The notes beneath the pieces were generated by a model, which was given only the letters and a program-made list of their open reading frames with translations, had not been told where the DNA came from and ran no database searches. A stretch of DNA of 51,500 bases from Bolinopsis microptera (taxonomy: Eukaryota; Ctenophora; Tentaculata; Lobata; Bolinopsidae): positions 9,936,411 through 9,987,910 of the forward strand of contig NC_087073.1 of the NCBI RefSeq assembly GCF_026151205.1. Reading direction: 5' to 3'. Below, in pieces: positions 34,001 to 44,121 of the stretch. The position numbers and the translations under genes are program-made. How positions within the stretch are numbered: the stretch's first letter is position 1; every line of letters starts with the position of its first letter.

Positions 34001-34570
34001 ACAAACTATAATATCATCTACATCTGTAGCTATAATTATAACTATAATACATTTAATCGTGACTAAGTTTACTTGCTTCCAATCTGTTGAGGGTTTACGT
34101 TATGTGGCGTAGCAAAGGGGCCCAGAGACCCCTCTATTTTGAAATTTTAAGAAATAGGACACATTTTTAGGGGCGCCAAAAACCCTTATCATATTTGTAG
34201 GCAAATCGATCATATCTCATAGTACTCACGACACAGCGGTACAAAGTACACAATTCTAATAGAACGAATAGCGGCCGATGGTGCGGAAAAGTGCGATATG
34301 ATGTCAATAGTGCGATTCCGCACCCACCGCACTTATATGTCGCCTATGCTTGTTCCCACTTTCTCGTGCACAACATTCCAAAGATCAAGCTCACTTGCTG
34401 TTTGCTGACATGTACGTTCATTAATCATTGTTGAGTTGTGTCATGGCGTGTCACAGATGATCACTTTAATAATAACAAATCTAAACCCAGGTTCGAACAG
34501 ACACAACGGCGTGTGATAGCGGTACTATCTCCTCTCTCCCTCCCCTCCAAACTCAAACAGCTCACATCTT

Positions 34571-34665
34571 ACGTCATGTGACGTCATTATACGTCATGTT
34601 ACTAGACGGACGTAATACTGGTAGTGACGTCATGTTATTGCAGCTGAGGACTTGAATTTATAAGC
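34571..34665 (+). promoter_or_regulatory. cluster of CRE/ATF-like sites upstream of a TATA-like box
   Basis: Two perfect TGACGTCA palindromes (34579-34586, 34625-34632) lie with TACGTCATG half-sites at 34570-34578 and 34590-34598 and GGACGTAA near 34608. A TTTATAAG box follows near 34656-34663. This would suit a cAMP/CREB-family responsive core promoter, but no gene start was identified downstream, so it is a candidate only. Confidence 0.35.
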
Positions 34666-35576
34666 GAGCTTTCTTCGGAAAAGATTTTATTTTTCTTAAC
34701 TGATGGATCAATCAATCGAGAAACACAAATTTTATGTGCGCCATTAAATTTAATTGGAAAACCGAATATTGCATGCTTGTTTCAAACAAACTACAAGGGA
34801 AAAATTCGCCCACGTTTCTACCCAGTCTCAAGCGAGCATGATGCATTGTTTTTATAAGATTTGCTTCGAATGATGAAGTGTGTTGGCCAAATGAATGATT
34901 TGGTGTTAACTTTTGAGTTTGATGTTAACGATTATTGTAATTTTGTAAATTAAGATTCCTTGCCGCAATTCAATTCACATTCGCAATAATGAGTTGTTAT
35001 GCGATCGGATCGTAGTTGTTTAATGTATAATATCAATTTTTATCAGAACGTTTAAGCTCACTGCTTGTGTACTTTTAAAAGGGATTTTAAAGTAACAAGT
35101 CTTTTTTAATGTTAGTACTAACTTTTATATGATTATCAACCAATTGGCAACCAATATACTATTTTTGATATACTCTATGAATTCACCCGCTTTAAAATTT
35201 TATTGATAAATCAAAAGCATCGTTTTCGTAGCAACAAGCTTTATTTTTACATGATATCACTACAACCATAATTTTGAAATTTTGTTTGAAAATTAAGTTC
35301 AAAGGTTCAGGTCTGCGTAAAACTGGAGCATGCTGCAGCGTTCTTGCTCATCACTGTAATCTAATCGTCACAGTTGGGGACATCACATTTATGATTTAGC
35401 ATATCTCTTCACTCTTGTCCGCGGCAATCGTGTAAGTGTAACACAACTTACGCATCAGATTCTCCTGTGAAAGATTACCCGGGGATCTTATTATATAGCT
35501 AATACTAATAATGTTCATAAACTAAAACACGATTGAAGCTGCGGCAGAATTGAGAATGGCAGTCTGAGCGCCACCT

Positions 35577-35620
35577 TATAGTAGTACTAGTAGTAGTACT
35601 AGTAGTACTAGTACATAGTA
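35577..35620. repeat. (AGTAGTACT)n microsatellite
   Basis: About 40 bases of self-complementary TAGTACTAG units. Short and probably slippage-derived. Confidence 0.85.
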
Positions 35621-37813
35621 GGTAAAACAAAATATGCGCGCGCTATATCTCTACCGAAAACACATCCATTTCCAATTTGATGCATATGATTATGAAATGT
35701 GTCTATATCAATATGGCCATGGGGTCGTTCACATATTACGTAACCATTTTTTGGAAGATTTTTACCCCCCCCCCCCCCCCCACCCTCCGTAATCAGTTTT
35801 ACAGCTTGAAACAAATGCGTATTGAGTGATCTTCCCCTGATCCAATTTTGACAAAAATTGGTAAGCTTACTCAAAGACTTACAAGGAAAGTGTCAGAAAA
35901 TTTAAAGCATATCCAATCATCAGACATTATGCAGTTACAGCTAAAAGCAGCGTATTTTGCACCAATAATTGCCCCATTTTCATTACTATATCAACTCCGA
36001 TATCCACGGGATTAGTGGAAGATATTTAATTTTATCAAATATTTGGTTTCATGAAAAAATCGTTTTTTGGTTTAAAAAAACTAGTACTATGTACTAGGCC
36101 AGGGAGCAGGCTTGCCACATAGCGTCCGGGAGTTCCGAACGTTTAGGCAGTGTGCTAGGTTGTGGTACACACTCAACTAGATAGTCTGAGAGTCCGAAAA
36201 TCAAAAAAAGAGATGTCATCAGATGGTGACTGTGAGCCACTGCATGACTAACCTGTGGATAGAGTTCGCTAGACTCTATAATTATGACAGGTAGTATCTT
36301 CTGTGACCAATACTCATAGCCTTTGGAATTGGATCACAAACCTAGAAACTATTTGTCGAACTGGAGAATATATAATAGTACAATACCTATCTGACGAACT
36401 TAAGCTGTCGAACTAATACTATAGTGCGTGTCGAACTAGAGTACGTGAATCGATATCATTACTGAGATTAGATATTTCCTAACAGAACTTTATCATTATG
36501 TACACCTCTACCAAAATTTGGAATGATCTCATCCCTAATAGCGATATATGTGACCTACCTATGTGACCTATGTCGAGTTTCGTCAAGACTTGACGGGGCC
36601 ATCATATCTTCTGACCACCCCATAGCGAAGTATATATCACAATGCTGGCAAGCATTACCGTCGCCCTTATATTCACAATACTATTTACCCCCTATACTAG
36701 TATATCCCCTTTATTGTTTTCCAGGCATTAAGACTCATCGAAAGTAGTTCAGCAGGTATATTTAAGTTCAAAACATTCTAATTCAATGTTAAAGATGACA
36801 GGAATAAGAAATAGTTATGTGGAGGTTTTTAAGAAATTTGCGCAAAATACGCGCCAGCATGTTATCAGTTATACGAAATTAGGTAAAAAACCCAAAATCG
36901 CCATATTCAGGTGCCTTAAAAACCATGTTAAAATTGAGTTAGATATCTGAAACTTTGCAGGGCGTCTAGACCTTGTTCAAATCGACTGTAAAATTTTTTT
37001 CATGTTTCAGGAGTATCGGGAAGTGGGTTTTCTGGAACCCCTGTTTTACAACAGATTGTCGTGAAGTATAGTATATATGTATAGACGCTTTGGCAGTCAA
37101 TTGTAGCCTACATTTAAGTGTCCGTAGATTCAGAAGTATAAAAGATACAGTCATTTCGAACCACAGGTTTTAAAGATAATTGTTTATACTTTAGTTTACA
37201 TTATATTAAAAAATAATGTATCTTCATCATCATCACTTGATGACGTCATCAAATTAAGTGTTACTGATATCTGGATATTATCCGGTTGGATAAATAAAAC
37301 TTGATTTTTGACAAAGTAATAACTTTTCAAATCGATTTTAAACCATTAAGGAGTAATTTTATTCAAAATCTTAGGACATTTTCATCTTAGATAATTGTTC
37401 AAGCATTCAGAAAATCTACCGGAAAAGTTTCTTACTTTGCTCCTTCATAAAGATATTTGCTATTGAAGTAAGTGCTTTTTTGAAGAATAATTTTATAAAA
37501 ACACAAAAGTTGTGAATTAGTATTCTCTGGTGTTGGGCCATCCCTTGGGTTGTGGAGGTCAATTTTGCTTTTTAAAGGTCTAAATTGTGTTATAGGCTAA
37601 TTTTAAAGTTGAAAATCGAAAAGTTGCACACGAGGGGACACTCCCAAATTTATAGAAAATTGCTAAAATTACTGAAAATTGCTGTTTTCACCATTTTTAT
37701 CAACTTTGGAGTCCCGTTGTGATCCAAGTTCTATATGAAATCTTCTGAAACTTTGCATGCTTATCACAGTGCTGGCAAGCACAACCGTTGCATTTATTGT
37801 GGGTATACTATGT

Positions 37814-37876
37814 TCCCCATTTACTATTATACCCCCTTTACTATTATACCCCCTTTACTATTACACCCCCTTTGGT
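37814..37876 (+). repeat. triplicated ~17-20-bp TTTACTATTATACCCCC unit
   Basis: Three near-identical copies in a row at the start of copy B. The equivalent part of copy A (about 36675-36710) has only traces. Confidence 0.8.
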
Positions 37877-37939
37877 ACACGTTACAAGCCTCTTTTGTGC
37901 ACGCGAAGCGTGCACTCCGGCCGGAGGCGGGAGTTTTCC

Positions 37940-38030
37940 TTACCTGAGGACCCCAGGCTTTAATGTTGGTAAACAACCGAATAGAGATTAGGCGGAATGA
38001 CAGGGCGACAGGCTGAGCGCGGCCCAGTAA
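37940..38030 (+). mobile_element. 91-bp insertion flanked by 9-bp direct repeat GAGTTTTCC
   Basis: GAGTTTTCC occurs immediately before (37931-37939) and after (38031-38039) the segment. The parallel copy A (36712-36722) reads TGTTTTCCAGGC without it, like an empty site. The insert matches 3607-3684 and has imperfect inverted ends (TTACCTGAGG / GCCCAGTAA). It is too short to code for anything. A 9-bp duplication fits Mutator-like elements, but the class is inferred. Confidence 0.65.
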
Positions 38031-39044
38031 GAGTTTTCCAGGCATTAAGACTCATCGGAAGTCGTTCAGCAGATTTATTTTTAGTTCAAAACATTATAAT
38101 TTGATGTCAAAGATGACAGGAATAAAAAATAGTTATGTTGAGATTTTTAAGAAATTTGCATAAAATACTCGCCAGCACTGTTATACGAAATTCGGTAAAA
38201 AACCCAAAATCGCCATATTCAGGTGCCTTAAAAACCATGTTAAAATTGAGTTAGAGATCTGAAATTTTTCAGGGCGTCTAGACGTTGACCAAATCGACTG
38301 CAAAAAAAGTTTCAGGTTTCAGGAGCATCGGGAAATGGGTTTTCTAGAACCCCTGTTTTACGATAGATTGTCGTGATACATATTCAGGGATAGACGCTTT
38401 GCCAGTCAATTGTAGCCTGTATTTAAGTGTCCATAGATTCAAAAGTATAAAAGATACAGCCATTTCCGACCACAGGTCTTGCAAATAATTGTTTACACTT
38501 TAGTTTACATTGTATACAAAAATTATTTGACGTCATAAACACCCCTTGATGACGTCATCAAGTTAACCGTTTTTAAAACTTAATTTTTGACAAAGTAATA
38601 ACTTTTAAAATTAATTTTAAACCATTAAGGAGTAATCGTATTCAAAATCTGAGGAAATTTTCACCTTAGATAATTGTTCAAGCATTCTGAAAATCTACCG
38701 GAAAGTTTTTTTAGCTTGCTCCTTCATAAAGATATTCGTCATTGAAGTTTGTGCTTTTTTGAAGAATTATTTTATAAAAACGTCAATTTTGCGATTTAGT
38801 ATTCTCTGGTGTTGGGCCATGCCTTGGGTTGTGGAGCTCAGTTCTGCTTCCTATAGGTATAAATTGTGCATTAGGCTAGTTTTAAAGTTAAAAATCGAAA
38901 AGTTGCACACGTGGGGACACGCCCAAATTGATAGAAAATTGCTAAAATCACTGAAAATTGCTGTTTTCGTCATTTTCTGTCAACTTTAGATTGCCGTTGT
39001 GATTACAGTTCTTCTTGAAATACTTTGAAACTTTGCATGCTTAT

Positions 39045-40435
39045 CAAGCTATATATAAAACAATTACATGCAAAAATTTACGGCGATTCAATATTGGATG
39101 CGCACGCAATGTCCGCTCAAAGTTTGCACGTGCGAAAGGTGAGAATTTTGCTCATTCGTGATTTCCAACAAATTCTGCTTAATGCCACGACAGTTTAATG
39201 TCATTATATATGAATTTAATGCCAACTTGAATGAGTATTAAGTGGCATATTCAGTCAGTGATCGACCGATATGCTTCCCTAAACACAAGGAAATGTTTTT
39301 AAAGGAAAAATTTCGAAATCGTTGAAACTTCCTCCTTATTAATGAAGATATCAGTTTATATATTTCGACTTTATAAAGTACCCTGACATAATAATCAAAA
39401 AGAGATGATATTTGACCAAAACCCATAATCATGGGTAGAGTGGACCGCTGCCAGTGTCTCTCTTTCCCAAACAAAAGGAAATGATATTAATTTGATTGAC
39501 CGTTCTCAAATGCAAAATGATACCGAGAATGAAATCGGTCGCTCGCTTTTCCCGTTTATTTACAATTGTAATAGATTAAGAAGAACTACCCAAAGGCAGC
39601 TGTACTCGGCAATAAAGATTCAATAAACTTCAGCTTATTCAATAAGTAATAACTACCACCCTTGTCCCTTACCCCGAAATACTAGGTATCGACCCGAACG
39701 CAACCCAAAGAGATTTTTACAGCATCTGATTGATGTAATCAATCGAAACTTATTTATACAATTCGTAAGCCGTGAATGAATGGGAAAAGCGAGCGGCCGA
39801 TTTCATTCTCGGTATCATTTTGCATTTGAGAACGGTCAATCAAATTAATATCATTTCCTTTTGTTTGGGAAAGAGAGACACTGGCAGCGGTCCACTCTAC
39901 CCATGATTATGGGTTTTGGTCAAATTAAACTATATACAAAATACTCCTATGCAAAAATTTACGGTGATTCAATATTGTATGCGCACGCAACGTCCGCTCA
40001 AAGTTTGCACGTGTGAAAGGTGAGAATTTTGCTCATTCGTGATTTCGAATAAATTCTGCTTTCCCACGATATTTAAATGGCATTATATATGAATTTAATG
40101 CCTACTTGAATGAGTAAAAAGTGCCATATCCAGTCAGGTAAAATTTCGAAATCGATGAAATTACCTCCTAATTATTAATATAAATATTAATGAAGTTATG
40201 AGTTTACATTTCGGCTTTGTAAATTATCCTGACATAATTATAATCAAAAAGAGATGATATTTGACCAAAACCCATAATCATGGGTAGAGTGTACCGCTGC
40301 CAGTGTCTCTCTTTTCCAAACAAAAGGAAATGATATTAATTCGAATAACCGTCCGCAAATGCAAATTGATACCGAGAATGAAATCGGTCGCTCGCTTTTC
40401 CCATTCATTCACGGCTTACGAATTGTAATAAAGCT
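39045..40435. repeat. nested direct and inverted repeats (~150-200 bp arms)
   Basis: Block P (TGCAAAAATTTACGGCGATT, continuing through GAATTTAATGCC) occurs at about 39068-39225 and again in the same orientation at 39950-40105. Block Q (TTTGACCAAAACCCATAATC through CGGTCGCTCGCTTTTCCC) occurs at about 39412-39550 (+), inverted at 39785-39925, and again (+) at 40258-40425. The inverted pair at 39412-39925 looks like a TIR element with a unique middle. Copy 3 extends further (CATTCATTCACGGCTTACGA), matching the middle's right side. Confidence 0.8.
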
Positions 40436-41874
40436 TATTAAGGGGGCATACCCCAAATCTGTCCAGACCAAATGACCTCATAGGCAGTTCAGTGACCTTC
40501 TAGCGCACCGTTTCCACACCAAACAAAATTATTTTGAGAATTCCCATTTTTTTAATCGAGCATTTCCTGGTTAAGAGTGCAATTTTCGGAAAAAATTATT
40601 TTGTGGTTGAGACGCTATAAGTTAATTATTTCTTGCGGTATCGGGTTGAAATTTTGCTCGCCGTTTATTCACATCTATGTCAAGGTGTGTGTAAAATCTT
40701 GATATCGTATCTAAAAAGGCTGGTGTGTTATGAATTTTTAAAGTCAAAAAGCTAAAATTGTCCTTTTCAGGCTTATTTTAACAAAAAGTTTGTAGGTTTA
40801 CAACCTACCAGGACGCGCGCCGAGTTGGACTCGTCGACGGTCCTGTTCCACGGTCCCTGTTCCAATATATGGAACAGATATTTTACGAGTATCACCCGTT
40901 AACAAAAAGTCAGTCAGGGAAGATCGGATTATTTGATGCTTGACATCAAATTGTTCTCTGAATTCTGGCGCAGTTTTTGATGCCCTCAAAAATGTTTTTA
41001 CTCATTCACCTTCTGATATATTGGACCTCAAAGCCAAACAACAAATTTAGGCACATTTTTCGTTTTTAATATTTACTGATTTTTCTAAAATTTTGATACG
41101 AATGTGCTAGTGACTTTTTGAAGGGTGCAAAATAACCGCAACTAGCACATTTATATATAAGTTATGAACAACAAAACACCCTAAAATGCTTCCCTTTGAA
41201 GTTATGGGAGAAAATGTGATTTTTTGGCTTTGCAGATAAAAAATCAGAATATATGTATATATTTTTTGATTACTCAGTTTTATGAAGGAGCTATCTTGGT
41301 AAAATGTTTGTAGTACTATGAGGAATTGTTCACGGCTTGTTGCGGTGTGGATTCTTTTAGCCGTTATATTTTATGTTTCTTTTGGAGAAATTTGTGATCG
41401 TTGTTGGGTTTCAAGATGTTATTTGTTGTTGTTATATTTCGTAGTATTAATAGATTATTTTAACATTGTATCTTTGCAGCTATGTAAGTTTTCAGTACGT
41501 CCTGTTTATGACAAAGGCATGTAGCCGAAACGTCGACAAAGAATTATGTTTTAACACACTGAGTGGAGACTCTCATTTCGTCAATTACAATTAAAAATAA
41601 ATGTACCGTGCAATTATTTAAAAATAGCATTGCCCCCTTCACAACATTTGCACCCTCTTACCCCTGCTTTTGATCCTAACAAATTTAGCTCACTGAGGGA
41701 TTTGCTGAGCTCCATAACCTGATCCTGCATGCCATTCTTGATGAAAAATATGCCAATTCAAAAAAATATGCCAATTCGCCTCATCATATCAATGATATTC
41801 ATTTTAACATTTTTAAGCTGCACCACTAATCAGTAATCTCAAGTATTGTAACAATGTGGTATGTATTTCAAGCC
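40436..41874. other. non-coding, possible LINE/Penelope 3' remnant
   Basis: No reliable ORF. At 41510-41550 the phrase GTAGCCGAAACGTCGACAAA resembles the conserved GCCGAAACGTC segment near the 3' coding end of several retroelements. The surrounding frames are broken. The rest is AT-rich. Confidence 0.35.
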
Positions 41875-42332
41875 TTACCCCCAGTTCTATGGCCGGGTAT
41901 TTTCACGGGTGCCGGGTAGGTTTGCGGGTACAGACACGGGTACTACATTTTGTGCCCGTACCCGCGTACACGTGAACCATACACGTGAACCATGATACAC
42001 GTGAACCATACACGTTCGAACCATACACGTGAACCATACACGTGAACCATACACGTGAACCATACACGTGAACCATACACGTGAACCATACACGTGAACC
42101 GTACACGTGAACCGTACACGTGAACCGTGCACGTGAACCGTACACGTGAAACGTACACGTAAACCGTACACGTGAACCGAACACGCGAACCGTGCACGTG
42201 AACCGTACACGTGAACCGTACACGTGAACCGTACACGTGAACCGTACACGTGAACCGTACACGCGAACAAACCCGTGAACCGTACACGTGAACATACACG
42301 TGAAAATACCCGGCCATGGAACTGGGGGGTAA
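41875..42332. mobile_element. 458-bp TIR element filled with a 13-bp CACGTG minisatellite
   Basis: The ends TTACCCCCAGTTCTATGGCC (continuing GGGTATTTTCACG) and their complement at 42298-42332 form about 32-bp terminal inverted repeats, with one indel and one mismatch. Between them about 25 copies of CACGTGAACCGTA or CACGTGAACCATA run head to tail. This gives roughly twenty perfect CACGTG E-boxes; left-hand copies are mostly the CATA type and right-hand copies the CGTA type. All three - strand frames are open because 39 (3 x 13) is a multiple of three; none is a real gene. Confidence 0.8.
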
Positions 42333-43221
42333 CTTGTCAGCTGTGAACGTGTACCAGCAATTCTCACACACATTTTAGTGTTGTTTATTAAAACTCAAAG
42401 GAAGGTCCAAATCACTTATTGCTGTGGGTGGAAGAGTTCTGGTACCTCTGTAACCCCTGATAGAGATTATACAGGTTCTTAGTAAATTAAAACGCAGTCT
42501 GCGTCTGACAAATGACATCACATCTCTGCTTTAGCTTAATAAATAATTATATTTATACGGTAATATATAACGCGAACGGTAACATATATTTAAAAGAAAA
42601 TCAATGATTCACGTCATGTTCACGTCATGTTCACGGACAAAACCCAATTACATCACCAACAAAAAAGATTTAAAACTAAATTAAAAAGATCCAAAAGAGC
42701 TATATATACTAGAAAAAGATCCAAAAGAGCTATATACTAGAAAAAATATGGACAAAAATATCATCAAAAAATTAACTTTTCATGCATAATTGTCTCTTCA
42801 CTCATTCTTAGCCCATTTTGTGGTCAACGGCCAACGTACCTGTTCTACAGCTACTCCAGACACATCTGCATGAGCCCTCCAACTCCTGGAAGGCGAGAGA
42901 TTCCCTTCAGCAGATCCTGTAATTTACAAGGTGTTTGGTTGGGAATTTTCTAATTTTGCGGAGCTCGAGAAACAAATCGTCAAAGCTCTTCGAAGCTGGG
43001 CCCGGTTTCAGGTCAGGCCGTAATCACCGACACAGGGTGAAATCTGGCAACTTCAAGTTCAAGCGAGTTGGCAAAGCTACCTCTGCAAGCGATCACTTGT
43101 CACGTTTTCTAGATGTAAAAGTAATCAAATCAGATCACGTGGCACTGCATCTAAAGTCAACAATTTACACAATGTACAATGAACAAAATATATTGTACAG
43201 GCTATAATATAATGTATTATA
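42333..43221. other. non-coding or downstream part of the 299-aa gene
   Basis: A short tandem AAAAAGATCCAAAAGAGCTATATA pair lies at 42684-42750, and a TTCACGTCATG pair at about 42609-42635. If the - strand gene continues by splicing, its next exon would lie here. Candidate acceptors exist near 43080-43100 (GCTTGCAG) but no continuation is convincing. Confidence 0.35.
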
Positions 43222-44121
43222 TTAGTATATTACCTTAAGCCTACCGTGCACCTCCTCATCATCAAACGCGAGTACAAGATCAACTGCAACAGAAACTCCA
43301 GCTTCAACACATTCGATTTCCATACCAACAGAGGGTGCGAGGTAAATTGCATACTTCTTCCCGCCCACCGGGTTCTTGGACACGCCTATGAAGAATCCAA
43401 CGGGGCACAGCCCGGAGCAACCGTAACATGTGAAATCAACTTTCATGTCGCCTTTGTCTTTAGAAAAGAAGCTGACGGAAGTATCCATTCCGTTCTTTAG
43501 CGCCCCTCCTACGCCCAAACCGACTCCTCCGTCAACTCGGAAGTACCAAATGGTACTTGAGAGATTATGGCACAACTCTTTCAGAGTCATCCCAGGGCAT
43601 ACCGCATTAATAACATGGTCAATACCGTCGCCCATCATTTCCGAAACGCCAAGTTCATAACACGTCTGTTTCCCCGCAGTGTATAACTCTTCTGGTGTTA
43701 TCATTCGAATCAGACGACCCTTGTGTTCAACATCTGTCGAGAAGTATAGACCAACGTTCCCTTCAGCAACAACTCCATTCTTGTCCACTTCAGTAGTGTA
43801 TGAAGTCACTTTGATTCCATGCACCAGAACTTTGCCATTGCTGTTTCCACCAAAATCTCCATCTGAGCTTTTCAGCTTGATGACCTGTCCCTCGAGCTTC
43901 ACCAGGGGGTTGTTAAAGAGCCCATAGGTATCATCCGGTGCTTCTACGTCGATCCCATTCTGAAACACATCTGGTTTGACATGCAGACCTGTAACAATTT
44001 CAAACGCTTTTCCAATGCCAGTTTCAACGACAACAGTTTCTGCCGCGTTATCCACAACTCTCATCATCTCTTTGCTGGCGTTACCCGCAAGCTTAACCGC
44101 CTGGTGAAATATCCAGGCCAT
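43222..44121 (-). CDS. unrecognised 299-aa protein
   Basis: A long, clean open frame starts MAWIFHQAVKLAGNASKEMM. I do not recognise the family. Residues ~1-60 look helical and hydrophilic. From ~65 on it is rich in Gly, Val and beta-type alternation. Notable segments are MTLKELCHNLSSTIWYFRVD, then GGVGLGVGGALKNG, then a Cys cluster CYGCSGLCPVGFF, then a Val-rich end. There is no signal peptide and no clear membrane span. The ORF may end at the TAA at 43222-43224. Alternatively it may splice out at GCACG/GTAGGC or TTAAG/GTAATA near 43235-43245; both look usable, so the C-terminus is uncertain. The start codon and first five codons are part of the 79-bp tandem array that lies directly upstream, and an acceptor-like CTGTTTTAG sits 14 nt before the ATG. 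Confidence 0.65.
   Translation of the reverse strand: MAWIFHQAVKLAGNASKEMMRVVDNAAETVVVETGIGKAFEIVTGLHVKPDVFQNGIDVEAPDDTYGLFNNPLVKLEGQVIKLKSSDGDFGGNSNGKVLVHGIKVTSYTTEVDKNGVVAEGNVGLYFSTDVEHKGRLIRMITPEELYTAGKQTCYELGVSEMMGDGIDHVINAVCPGMTLKELCHNLSSTIWYFRVDGGVGLGVGGALKNGMDTSVSFFSKDKGDMKVDFTCYGCSGLCPVGFFIGVSKNPVGGKKYAIYLAPSVGMEIECVEAGVSVAVDLVLAFDDEEVHGRLKVIY

Larger units (their letters stand above)
34001..36635. other. intergenic, no gene recognised
   Basis: AT-rich. It contains the CRE-rich stretch (34571-34665), a poly-C run at about 35765-35781 and a TAGTAGTAC microsatellite at about 35577-35620. No exon could be supported on either strand. Confidence 0.4.
36640..39040 (+). repeat. two tandem copies of a ~1.1-1.3-kb unit
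   Basis: Copy A starts near 36640 and copy B near 37765; both open with TGCTGGCAAGCA. Shared blocks at an offset of about 1318 include CCAGGCATTAAGACTCATCG (36721 and 38039), AAAGATGACAGGAATAA, AACCCAAAATCGCCATATTC, TTGATGACGTCATCAA and ATTCTCTGGTGTTGGGCCAT. Divergence is roughly 10%, with indels. Copy B carries an extra ~160 bases (37870-38031) that include a small insertion. The final edge of copy B near 39040 repeats the GAAACTTTGCATGCTTATCA that ends copy A. No coding sequence. Confidence 0.85.

Noticed and set aside
41887-42373. Three overlapping - strand ORFs of the VHVYGSRVRFTCT type
   Set aside because: A 13-bp repeat gives the same 13-residue cycle in all three frames, so openness is a numerical artefact.
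42935-43207. 90-codon + strand ORF
   Set aside because: No domain or codon character. It lies opposite the region where the 299-aa gene might continue and has no support of its own.
43246-43927. Three + strand ORFs opposite the 299-aa gene
   Set aside because: They are antisense shadows of the longer - strand frame.
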